Assembly (NCBI RefSeq): GCF_013409045.1
Contig: NZ_JACCBT010000001.1
Location: 8,286,669 to 8,350,668, forward strand
From: Actinomadura citrea
Lineage (GTDB): Bacteria; Actinomycetota; Actinomycetes; Streptosporangiales; Streptosporangiaceae
Length of the DNA: 64,000 nt
Reading direction: 5' to 3'
Shown: one piece after another, positions 45,479 through 53,720 of the stretch
How positions within the stretch are numbered: position 1 is the stretch's first letter
Layout of the letters: every line of letters begins with the position of its first letter
Notes under the pieces: model-generated
The model's input: only the letters and a program-made list of their open reading frames with translations
What the model was told of the DNA's origin: nothing
The model's database searches: none
Made by a program: the position numbers and the translations under genes

Positions 45479-45681
45479 CGTGAATCCCTTCTGACGGGGG
45501 TGTTGCTCTGGGGGGTGCCTGTCTCTCTCTGGCGCCCCTCGTATACGCACGGTGCCGGTGAGGGGTTGCACGGGATTCCCAACTTTTTTTCGGGGATGCC
45601 CATGGGGCGTGATGGCCGCCGCGAGTCATGCGAGGTAGTCCGGTGTGGTGATACTGCCGGGGCGGGCGTTCGACGAGGACG

Positions 45682-46809
45682 ATGATCCGGCAACATTGGC
45701 TCATGGAGGCACGTACCGTTTCAGCCCGTCCGGTCGAGCACCGTCCCATGCCGGACCCCCGGGAACCCGCGCCCGCGCGCGGTCCCGCCCGCCCGGACGT
45801 GGCCCTGCTCCCCAAGGCGCACCTGCACCTTCACTTCACCGGGTCGATGCGGCATTCCACGCTCGTGGAGCTCGCCGGCCTGCACGGCGTCCACCTGCCG
45901 GACGCCCTCGTCGAGGACTGGCCGCCCCGGCTGCGCGCGACCGACGAGCGCGGCTGGTTCCGGTTCCAGCGCCTGTACGACATCGCCCGCTCGGTCCTGC
46001 AGACGCCGGACGACCTGCGCCGGCTGCTGCGCGAGACGGCCGAGGACGAGGCCGCGGAGGGATCGGGCTGGCTGGAGATCCAGGTCGACCCGAGCGGGTA
46101 CGCGGCGCGCTTCGGCGGGCTGACCCCGACCGTGGAGCTGGTGCTGGACGCCGCGCGCCAGGCGTCGGAGGCGGCCGGCGTCGGCGTCGGCGTGGTGATC
46201 GCCGCGAACCGGACCCGGCACCCGCTGGACGCCAAGACCCTCGCGCGCCTCGCCGTGCGCTACACCGGCCAGGGCGTCGTCGGGTTCGGCCTGTCCAACG
46301 ACGAGCGGCGGGGCCGCGCCTACGACTTCGAGGGCGCGTTCCGGATCGCCAAACGCGGCGGGCTGCTGTCGAACCCGCACGGCGGGGAGCTGCTCGGCCC
46401 GGCGAGCGTCCGCGAATGCCTGGAGACGCTGGAGGCCGACCGGATAGGGCACGGGGTCCGCGCCGTCGAGGACCCGCGGCTCCTGGAGCGGATCGTGGAC
46501 CGCGGGGTGACGCTGGAGGTCTGCCCGGCGTCGAACGTGGGTCTCGGCGTGGCCGCGACGGCGGCGGACGTCCCGCTGCGGCGGCTTTTCGAGGCGGGCG
46601 CGTCGATCGCGCTCGGCGCCGACGACCCGCTGCTGTTCGGCTCGCGGCTGGCGCGCCAGTACGAGCTGGCCCGCACCGACCACGCGTTCACCGACGCCGA
46701 GCTGGCGGAGCTGGCCCGGCAGTCGATCCGGGCCTCGGCGGCCCCGGAGGACGTGCGGCGCCGGCTGCTGGCGGGCGTCGACGCCTGGCTCGGCGACCCG
46801 CCGCGGTAG
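45682..46809 (+). CDS. Adenosine-deaminase-like amidohydrolase
   Basis: A TIM-barrel deaminase of about 350-375 residues. It has KAHLHLHFTGSM with the HxH zinc pair, FGLSNDERRG, LLSNPHGGEL, DRIGHGVRAVEDP, LEVCPASN and LGADDPLLFG with the zinc Asp. Several positions differ from classical Add (FTGS for LDGA, HGGE for HAGE), as in a known actinobacterial branch, so adenosine may not be the substrate. The start is uncertain: ATG 45682, 45703 or 45748 all precede the domain, and the first has GAGG only 4-5 bases away. Confidence 0.85.
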   Translation: MIRQHWLMEARTVSARPVEHRPMPDPREPAPARGPARPDVALLPKAHLHLHFTGSMRHSTLVELAGLHGVHLPDALVEDWPPRLRATDERGWFRFQRLYDIARSVLQTPDDLRRLLRETAEDEAAEGSGWLEIQVDPSGYAARFGGLTPTVELVLDAARQASEAAGVGVGVVIAANRTRHPLDAKTLARLAVRYTGQGVVGFGLSNDERRGRAYDFEGAFRIAKRGGLLSNPHGGELLGPASVRECLETLEADRIGHGVRAVEDPRLLERIVDRGVTLEVCPASNVGLGVAATAADVPLRRLFEAGASIALGADDPLLFGSRLARQYELARTDHAFTDAELAELARQSIRASAAPEDVRRRLLAGVDAWLGDPPR

Positions 46810-46893
46810 CGGTCGTGCCGCCGGAGGCGGTCGTGCGGCCGGGTGCGGTAGCGGTCATGTGGCCGGGCGCGCGGCGGTCAGGTGGCCGGGCGC
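46803..46893. repeat. Degenerate GCGGTC-type tandem repeat
   Basis: Four imperfect units of about 18-24 bases built on GCGGTCRTGYSGCCGGG. They fill the space between the stop codon of the deaminase gene and the stop codon of the converging GntR gene and supply both stops' flanks. Confidence 0.55.
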
Positions 46894-47579
46894 CAGAGGC
46901 CCCGGCGTTCGAGGTGCGATACCAGCAGCTCCCCCGCCCGGACGATGTGGGCGCGCATCTCCTCGCCGGCCGTGCGGGCGTCCGCGTCCCGGAGCGCCGC
47001 CAGGATCCGCCCGTGGTCGCTCACGGCGACGTCCGGCCAGTCGGCGAGCCGTCCGTACAGGCCGCGCGGCACGTACCGGGCGGCCGTGCCGAGCGACCAG
47101 GCGAGCTTCGGTGAGTCGGCGGCCAGGTTGATCTCCCGGTGGAAGAGGTGGTTGCGCTCTTCCATGAGGTCGGGGCGGCGCGCGGCCTTGTCGCGCGCCA
47201 GCGCGTGCTGGAGGCCGTCCAGCCGCGCCAGGGTGGCGGGCCCGATCCGGGGCGCGGCGCGCACGGTCAGCTCGGCGGCGATGCCCGCCTGCACCCAGAA
47301 CAGGTCCTGGACGTCCCGCTCCGACAGCGGCGCGACGACGAACCCGCGCCGCGGCTCAAGGACGACGAAGCCCTCGCTGCGCAGCGACTTCAACGCCTCC
47401 CTGACGGGCGTGACGCTGATGCCGAACTCCAGGGCCAGCCGTTCCAGCCGCAGGTGGTCGCCGGGCCGGATGCGCCCGTCCATGATCAGTTCTCGGATGC
47501 GGGCGGCGGCCTCGTCGCTCAGCTGGAGCCGCGTGCCGAGCGCCTGCCGCGGCGGGGGAAGGGAGGCGGGTAGGGCCAC
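46878..47579 (-). CDS. GntR-family regulator, FadR/FCD type
   Basis: A 233-residue regulator. The winged helix-turn-helix is DGRIRPGDHLRLERLALEFGISVTPVREALKSL (about residues 34-66), with EGFVVLEPRRGFVVAPL in the wing. The all-helical FCD ligand domain carries metal-type His residues (HREINLAAD; DHGRILAAL; MRAHI). The start is GTG. It has no divergent partner close by, so its target is unclear. Confidence 0.88.
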   Translation of the reverse strand: MALPASLPPPRQALGTRLQLSDEAAARIRELIMDGRIRPGDHLRLERLALEFGISVTPVREALKSLRSEGFVVLEPRRGFVVAPLSERDVQDLFWVQAGIAAELTVRAAPRIGPATLARLDGLQHALARDKAARRPDLMEERNHLFHREINLAADSPKLAWSLGTAARYVPRGLYGRLADWPDVAVSDHGRILAALRDADARTAGEEMRAHIVRAGELLVSHLERRGLWRPAT

Positions 47580-47659
47580 GGTGGTAACTCCCGTCCGGGC
47601 CCTGCCGCGGTGGAGCCTCGCGGTTGCTCAAGGGCCCTGGAGTGAGTGTTCCCGCCGGG

Positions 47660-48241
47660 TCACGCGGTGATGCCCTCGAACAGGAGCAGGACGCCGAAGA
47701 TGGCGAACCCTGCTGCGGCGCCGTACTTGATGACGCGCTCGGGCAGCCTGCGGCCGAGCATCTGGCCGGCGACGATGGCGAGCGCGTCGGCGGCGACCAT
47801 CCCGACCGTCGAGCCGAGCCACACGCCGGTCAGCCCGGCGAGGCCGCCGTGGTCGGCGGCGAGGGTCACGGTGGCGAGCATCGTCTTGTCGCCGAGTTCG
47901 GCGAGGAAGAACGCCCCGCCGACGGCGAGGATCGCCGATCCGGTGGCGCGCCGCGCCTTGTCGCGCTCGTCGTCGTCCAGCTCGTCGCCGCGCAGCGTCC
48001 ACAGCGCGAAGCCGAGGAACGCGATGCCGGCGATGATCGAGATCGGGCCGGTGGGGAGCGCGGCGCCGAGGGCCGCGCCGAGGGCGACGCTGGCCAGGTG
48101 GACGATCGCGGTCGCGGCCGTGATGCCGATCAGCACCGGGAGCGCCCGGAAGCGGGTCGCGAACGTCATGGCCATGAGCTGGCTCTTGTCGCCCAGCTCG
48201 GCCACGAAGATCACGGCCAGGCTGATGAGGAAGGCGGTCAC
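47660..48241 (-). CDS. TMEM165/GDT1-family divalent-cation exporter (Mn2+)
   Basis: A 193-residue six-TM protein with two inverted halves, each with the family signature: ELGDKS at 15-20 and ELGDKT at 115-120. The acidic residues form the cation site. A charged loop (GDELDDDERDKARR) separates the halves. GTG 48239-48241 was chosen with AAAGGGA upstream; the longer frame enters the riboswitch. The yybP-ykoY Mn2+ riboswitch just upstream strongly supports manganese export or homeostasis. Confidence 0.9.
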   Translation of the reverse strand: MTAFLISLAVIFVAELGDKSQLMAMTFATRFRALPVLIGITAATAIVHLASVALGAALGAALPTGPISIIAGIAFLGFALWTLRGDELDDDERDKARRATGSAILAVGGAFFLAELGDKTMLATVTLAADHGGLAGLTGVWLGSTVGMVAADALAIVAGQMLGRRLPERVIKYGAAAGFAIFGVLLLFEGITA

Positions 48242-48284
48242 CTGATCCCTTTCGCTCGTGCTGCCGGGCGAAGGGCGGGGGCTC

Positions 48285-48420
48285 GCGCGCACGACCTCGG
48301 CCCGGCATGACTTCCGGGCCGAAGGTCTCGTCCGCCGCGATGTGAATCGGGCCCGCGTGACCGGGCGCCGTCGGCGGCGCCAGTATGTCGATCACGCGAT
48401 TGGGACTACTCCCCCTCGAC
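48285..48420 (-). ncRNA. yybP-ykoY manganese riboswitch
   Basis: On the minus strand the conserved pieces occur in order: GGGGGAGTAG (48415-48406), ACATACTGG (near 48389-48380), and the second-arm element GACGAGACCTT...GAGGTC with a GGCCCGG/CCGGGCC stem between (about 48333-48293). This is the hallmark layout of the Mn2+-sensing yybP-ykoY class. It ends about 45 bases before the GDT1-family start. The class typically turns on Mn exporters when Mn2+ is high. Boundaries are approximate. Confidence 0.8.
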
Positions 48421-48479
48421 GCCGTCCACCCTACCAAGGCGGCTCCGGCGGCCCGCGGTCAGAGCCCTCGGACCTGCGG

Positions 48480-49547
48480 TCAGAGGTTCGCGCCGATCAT
48501 GACGGGCTCGTTGACCAGCTCGACGCCGAACGCGTCCCGGACGCCGTCGCGGACCTCGCGGGCCAGCGCGAGCAGGTCGGCGGCGGTGGCGCCTCCCGGG
48601 TTGGTGAGGGCGAGGGTGTGCTTGGTCGAGATGCGGGCCGGTCCGCGCGCGTGGCCCTTGGTGAACCCGGCGCGGTCGATGAGCCAGGCGGCGGACGTCT
48701 TCACCCGGCCGCCGGCCTCCGGATAGCGCGGGAACGTCGCGTCCGGGCCGAGGCGTTCGGCCACGCGGCGTTCGAGCTCGGCGAGCTGGTCCGGGTCGAG
48801 GATCGGGTTGGTGAAGAAGGACCCGGCGCTGCGGGTGTCGGGATCGGTCGCGTCCAGGACCATGCCCTTGCCGCGCCGCAGTTCGAGGACGGCGTCGCGG
48901 GCCTCCTTCAGCGTGACCCGGTCCCCCGGCCGGACGCCCAGCCTCCGCGCGAGTTCGGCGTAGGCGATGGGCTGCGACTCCTCGGCCTCGTCCAGGGCAT
49001 AGGTCACGTCCAGGACGACATAACGGTCATTGCCCTTGAAGACGCTGTGCCGGTAGGTGAACCGGCACGCGTCGCGGTCGAGGGTGACACAGGCGCGGGC
49101 CTCCCGGTCGTAGGCGCGGACCTCCACGATCGTCTCGCTGACGTCCTGCCCGTAGGCGCCGACGTTCTGGATCGGCGTGGCGCCGACGCGGCCGGGGATG
49201 CCGGACAGGCACTCGACGCCGGCGAGCCCGTCGGCGACGCAGCGGGCGACGAACGGGTCCCAGTCCTCGCCGGCCTGGACGCGCAGGAGCACCCTGCCGC
49301 CCTCGGCTGCGACGCGTTCGGTGCCGCGGGTCCCGACGTGCACGACGGTGCCGGGGAACCCGTCGTCGGACACCACGAGGTTGCTGCCGCCGCCGAGCAC
49401 GAGGACCGGTTCGCCCTCGTCGTCGGCCTTGCGGACGGCGGCGACCAGCTCCGCCTCGGTCGTCGCCTCGACGAAGCGCCGCGCGGGACCGCCCAGCCGC
49501 AGCGTGGTGTATCCGGCCAGGTTCACGTCTTCGGCGAACACCGCCAC
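48480..49547 (-). CDS. murB: UDP-N-acetylenolpyruvoylglucosamine reductase
   Basis: A 355-residue FAD enzyme that makes UDP-MurNAc for peptidoglycan. Motifs are YTTLRLGGPAR, LVLGGGSNLVVSDDGFPG (FAD), SGIPGRVGATPIQNVGAYGQ, FTYRHSVFKG, the proton-donor Ser in RSAGSFFTNP, and the final Glu in LVNEPVMIG. The layout is type I. GTG 49545-49547 (VAVFAEDVNLAGYTT) follows AGGAGGGGG. The frame stays open through hadB, which is misleading. It is downstream of hadA-hadB on the same strand. Confidence 0.95.
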   Translation of the reverse strand: MAVFAEDVNLAGYTTLRLGGPARRFVEATTEAELVAAVRKADDEGEPVLVLGGGSNLVVSDDGFPGTVVHVGTRGTERVAAEGGRVLLRVQAGEDWDPFVARCVADGLAGVECLSGIPGRVGATPIQNVGAYGQDVSETIVEVRAYDREARACVTLDRDACRFTYRHSVFKGNDRYVVLDVTYALDEAEESQPIAYAELARRLGVRPGDRVTLKEARDAVLELRRGKGMVLDATDPDTRSAGSFFTNPILDPDQLAELERRVAERLGPDATFPRYPEAGGRVKTSAAWLIDRAGFTKGHARGPARISTKHTLALTNPGGATAADLLALAREVRDGVRDAFGVELVNEPVMIGANL

Positions 49548-49651
49548 GTCGTCTCCCCCTCCTGCCCTGCCCCGCGCCGCCGGGCCGGCCCGCCCTCGTC
49601 CCCTTGACGTGCGCACCGGCCGGGGCGGCCCCGGCCGGTGCGTCACCGCGC

Positions 49652-50077
49652 TCAGGCGAGCTTGACGACCGCCTTGGCGCGCGTGAGGACCTTCTGGTCG
49701 TTGGACCTGGCGGTGAGCGCCACGACGACCTTGTTGTCGTCGAGCTTCTCCTCCACCTTGCCGCTGATCTCCAGCGTCGCGCCGCCCTCGTCCGGGACCA
49801 CGACCGGAGAGGAGAACCGTACCCCGTAGTCCACGACGGCGCCCGGGTCGCCTGCCCAGTCGGTGACGAACCGGCCGCCCTGCGCCATCGTGTACATGCC
49901 GTGCGCGATCACGTCCGGGAGGCCGACGGCCCTGGCGACGCCCTCGCGCCAGTGGATCGGGTTGAAGTCGCCGGACGCGCCCGCGTACATGACGAGGTTG
50001 GCGCGGTCGACGGCGTAGGTCTGCTTGGGGATCTCGGTGCCGACCTCGACGTCGGCGTAGTTCACCTTGGCGGTCAT
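49652..50077 (-). CDS. hadB: MaoC-like (R)-hydratase, HadB-type subunit
   Basis: A 141-residue hot-dog-fold hydratase. The catalytic segment is YAGASGDFNPIHW with the Asp/His dyad. GLPDVIAHGMYTMAQGGRFVTDW is the standard second motif. It acts with the partner subunit on 3-hydroxyacyl thioesters. By position (next to HadA, near secE-nusG) it corresponds to mycobacterial HadB, though mycolic acids need not be made here. The ATG shares one base with the hadA stop. Confidence 0.88.
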   Translation of the reverse strand: MTAKVNYADVEVGTEIPKQTYAVDRANLVMYAGASGDFNPIHWREGVARAVGLPDVIAHGMYTMAQGGRFVTDWAGDPGAVVDYGVRFSSPVVVPDEGGATLEISGKVEEKLDDNKVVVALTARSNDQKVLTRAKAVVKLA

Positions 50078-50514
50078 CAGGCACCCCGCTCCACGATCGT
50101 GTTGTAGGACTTGCAGACCGGCTCGCCCTCGACGGTGGCGATCTCGGTCTCCACGACCATCTTCTCGTTGTTGCCGATCGACCTGATCTCGGTGATCGTC
50201 GAGGTGCAGGTGATGACGTCGCCGGCGCGCAGGGGGCGCGTGTACTCGAAGCGCTGCTCGCCGTGCACGACCATCGCGTAGTTGAGGCCGAGGTCGGGGT
50301 CGGCGAGTCCGGGGTTGCCGAGGGAGACCACGATCGGGAAGGTGGGGGGCGCGATGACGTCGGGGTACCCGGCCGCCTTGGCCGCCTCGCGGTCGCGGTA
50401 GAGCGGGTTGCGGTCACCGATCGCGTCCGCGAACTCGCGGATCTTCACCCGGCTGACCTCGTAGGGCTCGCTGGGCGGGAAGCTCCGCCCGATGAAATCA
50501 CGGTTGAGTGCCAT
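50077..50514 (-). CDS. hadA: MaoC-like dehydratase, HadA-type subunit
   Basis: A 145-residue N-terminal MaoC-like protein (MALNRDFIGRSFPPSEPYEV, then FADAIGDRNPLYRD, YPDVIAPPTFPIVV), the non-catalytic scaffold type that pairs with HadB. Start ATG 50512-50514 at the conserved N-terminus with GGAGGGAAC upstream. It is the first gene of the pair. Confidence 0.88.
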   Translation of the reverse strand: MALNRDFIGRSFPPSEPYEVSRVKIREFADAIGDRNPLYRDREAAKAAGYPDVIAPPTFPIVVSLGNPGLADPDLGLNYAMVVHGEQRFEYTRPLRAGDVITCTSTITEIRSIGNNEKMVVETEIATVEGEPVCKSYNTIVERGA

Positions 50515-50809
50515 GCAGTCCGTTCCCTCCAGATGGACCAGGGCCCGCGGACTCTCGCCGGCCGCACCGCTACGCCGGCCGGGGGTGCCCGGGCGCCCTC
50601 TGAGCGCGCTGGTTCCGTCTCTTCGGACGGACGGTAACAGAACGGCATTCACACCGTCCGCGCGGGTCTCACCGCCGAGAACGGACCTGCCGGGACCGTG
50701 CGGACGGCCGGGGGAATGGGCCGCCCGTGGAAGTGGACGGTGCGTGGAGTGAGCGGGGTGCGGGGGCTCTGTTCGGGGTTGGCGGGCGCGGGTCGTTCGC
50801 ATACGTGAA
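50515..50809. other. hadA upstream region, no gene
   Basis: About 295 GC-rich bases between the LOG-gene terminator and hadA. Must hold the hadA promoter; I saw no clear hexamer pair. Confidence 0.4.
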
Positions 50810-50848
50810 ACTCCCGGGCGGACAGCGAGGCGCTGTCCGACCGGGAGT
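50810..50848 (-). terminator. Terminator of the LOG-family gene
   Basis: Two-tier hairpin: ACTCCCGG/CCGGGAGT outside and GGACAGCG/CGCTGTCC inside, 40 bases past the stop at 50888. Confidence 0.8.
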
Positions 50849-50887
50849 CCAGTGACGCTCAGGGAACCCGCCTGGGGAGCGGGATCC

Positions 50888-51610
50888 CTACTTCACGCCG
50901 TCCTGGGAGACGGCGTGCTCGGGCATGAGGTCCATGACCTCGTCCACCGTGTCGACGAGACGGTAGAGGTCGGGGTCCCCGGGGGAGATCTTGCCGCTGG
51001 GCAGCATGGTCTCCCGGATCCAGGCGTCCAGTCCTCCCCAGTACTTCCGGCCGACCAGCACGATCGGCCGCCAGGGGATCTTCCGGGTCTGGACGAGGGT
51101 CAGCACCTCGAACAGTTCGTCGAGGCTGCCGAAACCACCCGGCAGCACCACGACCGCGTCCGAGTACTTCACGAACATCACCTTGCGGGTGAAGAAGTAC
51201 CGGCACTCGACCCCGATGCCGAGGTCGGGGTTGAGCTGCTGCTCGTTGGGCAGCACGATGCCCACGCCGACCGAGAGGCCGCTCGCGTGCGCCCCCTTGT
51301 TGGCGGCGCCCATCGCGCCGGGACCGCCGCCCGTGATCACGGCGAATCCCTTCGCGACCAGCGCGGCGCCGATGCCGACGCCGAGCTCGTACTCCTCCGT
51401 GCCGGGCTCGGTGCGGGCACTGCCGAACACGGTGACCGCCGGCTGGCCGATGCCGTCGAGGGCCCGGAAGCCCTTCTCGAACTCGGCCTGCGCCCGCCGG
51501 CCCAGGAACGAGCTGGGCTCGACCAGGGCGGGCTCGGGGGCGCCGGAGGTGGTCAGGTGAAGGCCGTGCCTCTCAGCCGAACCGGCTGAGGGAGAAATCG
51601 GTTCTGTCAT
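50888..51610 (-). CDS. LOG-family protein (nucleotide 5'-monophosphate phosphoribohydrolase-like)
   Basis: A 240-residue Rossmann protein of the TIGR00730/LOG group. GGGPGAMGAANKGA and PGGFGSLDELFE (PGGxGTxxE-type) are the two signature motifs, and TVFGSARTEPG is the N-terminal one. Family members cleave the base from nucleoside monophosphates such as cytokinin ribotides. The first 35 residues are non-conserved. ATG 51608-51610 after GGAGAAAAG. Monocistronic by its terminator. Confidence 0.9.
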   Translation of the reverse strand: MTEPISPSAGSAERHGLHLTTSGAPEPALVEPSSFLGRRAQAEFEKGFRALDGIGQPAVTVFGSARTEPGTEEYELGVGIGAALVAKGFAVITGGGPGAMGAANKGAHASGLSVGVGIVLPNEQQLNPDLGIGVECRYFFTRKVMFVKYSDAVVVLPGGFGSLDELFEVLTLVQTRKIPWRPIVLVGRKYWGGLDAWIRETMLPSGKISPGDPDLYRLVDTVDEVMDLMPEHAVSQDGVK

Positions 51611-51930
51611 CTCTTTTCTCCGTTGAAGCTCCTTGCGCCGTCCGAGACGTCGCAAGTGCACCCGAATCTCGGGCACGCTCTTGATCGTCCGATGCTGCGG
51701 GCCGGCCGCAACCCCCGATGGCGGACGAGTTCCGGCGGTCGAGGACCCGCGGTGCGCGCCGCGCTGACCTGCGTGCGCACCGCGATGATCAGTGCGCGCA
51801 CCGGCCTGGAGGCGTCGCCCGTCGGGGCACGCCCGACCATTGCCAAAGGTCGCCGGTCCTGGACTGTCCTGACTGCGGCACAGTGCCGCGAGATATCCGA
51901 CAAACAAGAAGAAGAGGGAGTGAAGCAGCG
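51611..51930. other. Divergent region with small palindrome
   Basis: About 320 bases between divergent LOG and NUDIX genes. Contains GCGGCA/TGCCGC (51875-51889) 41 bases before the NUDIX start and a pair of TGCGCACCG-type repeats near 51773-51805. Possible operator sites; no gene. Confidence 0.4.
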
Positions 51931-52527
51931 ATGAACGCTGCCCCGAATAAGCCCAAAAAACCATGCGACGGTCATTCTGTCGCCGTCATCGTCACCGATC
52001 CGCAGCTGGGTGTGCTGATCGGCGACATTTCCGACGGCCGCGGCGCGTCCGGCGTGGGCGGGCATGTCACCGACGACTTCGCCGACTTCGACGAAGCGGC
52101 GCACGGAGAGGTCCGCGAAGAAACGGGCCTGATCGTCACATCGCTGCGACCGCTGTTCGAAGAGCCGGTGTGGCGTTCCAACCCGTGCAAGCGCGGGGAC
52201 GGCCCGTTCGGACTCGGCCACTTCTGGCAGCTGTACGTTGCCGAGGTGGAAGGGTGCCTCACCCCTGATCGGGGCTCGTTCCACAACGTGCGATGGGTCT
52301 CCAAGACCCAGTTGCAGGAACTGGCCCAGCGCACCCTGCAGCGCGTCAGGAACGAGCTCACCGACGAAGAGTGGGCCAGCAAGCCCGGTCTCACGTTCTC
52401 CTGGGTCCGGTGGCTCGTCGAGGCCGACCTGATCGAGATGGCCGAACCGGAGCTGCAGGAGATCGAGGAGTTCATGCTCACGGACGAGACCAACCGTCCC
52501 AACACCGCCCGGGAATCAACCAGGTGA
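51931..52527 (+). CDS. NUDIX-domain protein with non-canonical Nudix box
   Basis: A 198-residue protein. The core EVREETGL matches the metal-binding half of the Nudix box (EUxEExGU), and VGGHVTDDF provides the Gly turn. The first Arg of REUxEE is Gly and the spacing from the Gly turn is longer than GX5EX7. Strands before (SVAVIVTDPQLGVLIGD) and after (HFWQLYVAEVEG; FHNVRWVSKTQL) fit the fold. The C-terminal 60 residues are helical and acidic. AGGGAG precedes ATG 51931. It may be a hydrolase with altered substrate or a non-catalytic sensor. Confidence 0.78.
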   Translation: MNAAPNKPKKPCDGHSVAVIVTDPQLGVLIGDISDGRGASGVGGHVTDDFADFDEAAHGEVREETGLIVTSLRPLFEEPVWRSNPCKRGDGPFGLGHFWQLYVAEVEGCLTPDRGSFHNVRWVSKTQLQELAQRTLQRVRNELTDEEWASKPGLTFSWVRWLVEADLIEMAEPELQEIEEFMLTDETNRPNTARESTR

Positions 52528-52564
52528 AAACTGCCTGAGAAGCGCCTGGGTGAAACCTGCCCGG

Positions 52565-52597
52565 GGACCGGTCGGCAGCTGAGCTGCCGACCGGTCC
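52565..52597 (+). terminator. Terminator of the NUDIX gene
   Basis: A perfect 16-base inverted repeat around one base, 38 bases after the stop. Confidence 0.85.
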
Positions 52598-52700
52598 TCG
52601 GGACCTGTGCAGTGCCCTGTTGCGCTGCGGGCGGCCGTCTCTCCGGGTGGATCAGCACCGCTGATCCGCTTCTTGCGGACCGACGGCACCAGGACGACGT

Positions 52701-52740
52701 TCAGCCCGTTCTCGCGGGCCTCACTGCGAGAACGGGCTGA
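52701..52740. terminator. Second hairpin, probable rpmG terminator
   Basis: A perfect 15-base stem (52701-52715 with 52726-52740) and a 10-base loop between converging NUDIX and rpmG. It is 180 bases beyond rpmG. Confidence 0.7.
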
Positions 52741-52830
52741 TTCGTGTCAGGGCAAGCGTGCGAAGAAGTCTGCGGGGCCTGCGGGGCGGACTCGCGCCGT
52801 GGACGGGGTTCCCGGGCCGGACGGTGAGTC

Positions 52831-52975
52831 CGTGGCCGGCGGGATCTCCCTGTTCGGACGGTGGGTCCTGGCCCTGCGGTCGAGCGCAGCGGGCAGTACT
52901 TCTCCGTCCGGACCTCGGTTAGCGGGTCTCCCGGTGCGGACGGTGCGTCCGGCAGTTGGGGCAGTACTTCTTGAT
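52831..52975. repeat. Degenerate duplicate of the rpmG 3' end
   Basis: GGGCAGTACTTCT occurs at 52891-52903 and, in the rpmG gene, at 52959-52971. Flanking GGTCTCCC/GATCTCCC and CGGACGGTG also recur in the same order. On the minus strand the extra copy reads EKYCP then PTVRTG, against KKYCP and HRPHRE in rpmG. It looks like an old 68-base partial duplication. Confidence 0.45.
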
Positions 52976-53083
52976 CTCCAGGCGGTCCGGGTCGTTGCGC
53001 CGGTTCTTCCGCGTGATGTAGTTGCGGTGCTTGCACTCCTGGCAGGCCAGCGTGATCTTCGGCCGGACGTCGGTGGCAGCCAC
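52919..53083 (-). CDS. rpmG: 50S ribosomal protein L33
   Basis: A 54-residue protein: VAATDVRPKITLACQECKHR, NYITRKNRRNDPDRLEIKKY, CPNCRTHRPHRETR. The CQEC and CPNC pairs make it the zinc-binding (C+) form; many actinomycetes also carry a C- copy used under zinc starvation. GTG 53081-53083 start. It lies next to tRNA-Met and tRNA-Thr, the standard actinobacterial arrangement. Confidence 0.97.
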   Translation of the reverse strand: MAATDVRPKITLACQECKHRNYITRKNRRNDPDRLEIKKYCPNCRTHRPHRETR

Positions 53084-53200
53084 GATGGAGTGCCTTTCTG
53101 AGCTAGGGACATGGACTTTCGGACCTCGGCCGTCCCGGGGGACGGCCGGCGATTCGACCCAGCCTGCTCACCCCCGTCGAGGGGTGAGAGACCTGGGTAG

Positions 53201-53274
53201 TAGCGAGGGCCGGACTTGAACCGGCGACACAGCGATTATGAGCCGCTTGCTCTGCCTGACTGAGCTACCCCGCC
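53201..53274 (-). tRNA. tRNA-Met (CAT), elongator
   Basis: A 74-base cloverleaf with D-arm GCTCAGTCAGGCAGAGC, anticodon loop CTCATAA and T-arm GCCGGTTCAAGTCCGGC. The acceptor GGCGGGG/CCTCGCT has two wobble pairs and matches elongator tRNA-Met (no C1-A72 mismatch). CCA not encoded. Confidence 0.95.
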
Positions 53275-53567
53275 GTGATGGTCGGTGTGGACCGGATTGC
53301 CAGGATACCGGATGCGCACCGAGCCCTGGGAACACGAGAACCCGGATGAGCATCGGGGAACCGGTTCCGCGGGCTCCGCGGGACCGTCCCCCAGGTTACC
53401 GGGTGCACCGATGAGCTGCGAAACGTCCTGCTAGAACCGGTGGGACGGTACCACAGGCCCAGGTATGGAGCGAATCAGGACGGTCGGCGCCGCGAACCGG
53501 CGGCGGCCGTGCCCCCGGTACGACGAAGGCCGCCGTCCGGAGTGCGGATGGCGGCCGGGATGTCGTG

Positions 53568-53640
53568 AGCCCCTTTACGGAATCGAACCGTAGACCTTCT
53601 CCTTACCATGGAGACGCTCTGCCGACTGAGCTAAAGGGGC
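53568..53640 (-). tRNA. tRNA-Thr (GGT)
   Basis: A 73-base cloverleaf: acceptor GCCCCTT/AAGGGGC, D-arm GCTCAGTCGGCAGAGC, anticodon loop ATGGTAA giving GGT, T-arm TACGGTTCGATTCCGTA. CCA not encoded. Upstream partner of tRNA-Met and rpmG. Confidence 0.95.
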
Positions 53641-53720
53641 CTGCGTCGTTCGCGCAGTGAAACCATACACGGCCTGGGCGCGTGGTGCGAACCAGATTCC
53701 CGCGACGGTGTCCGCGCTGG

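Noticed and set aside
48480..50417. One 645-residue protein covering murB and the hadAB region
   Set aside because: The upstream 290 codons are an out-of-frame reading of hadB and hadA; murB has its own GTG with AGGAGG.
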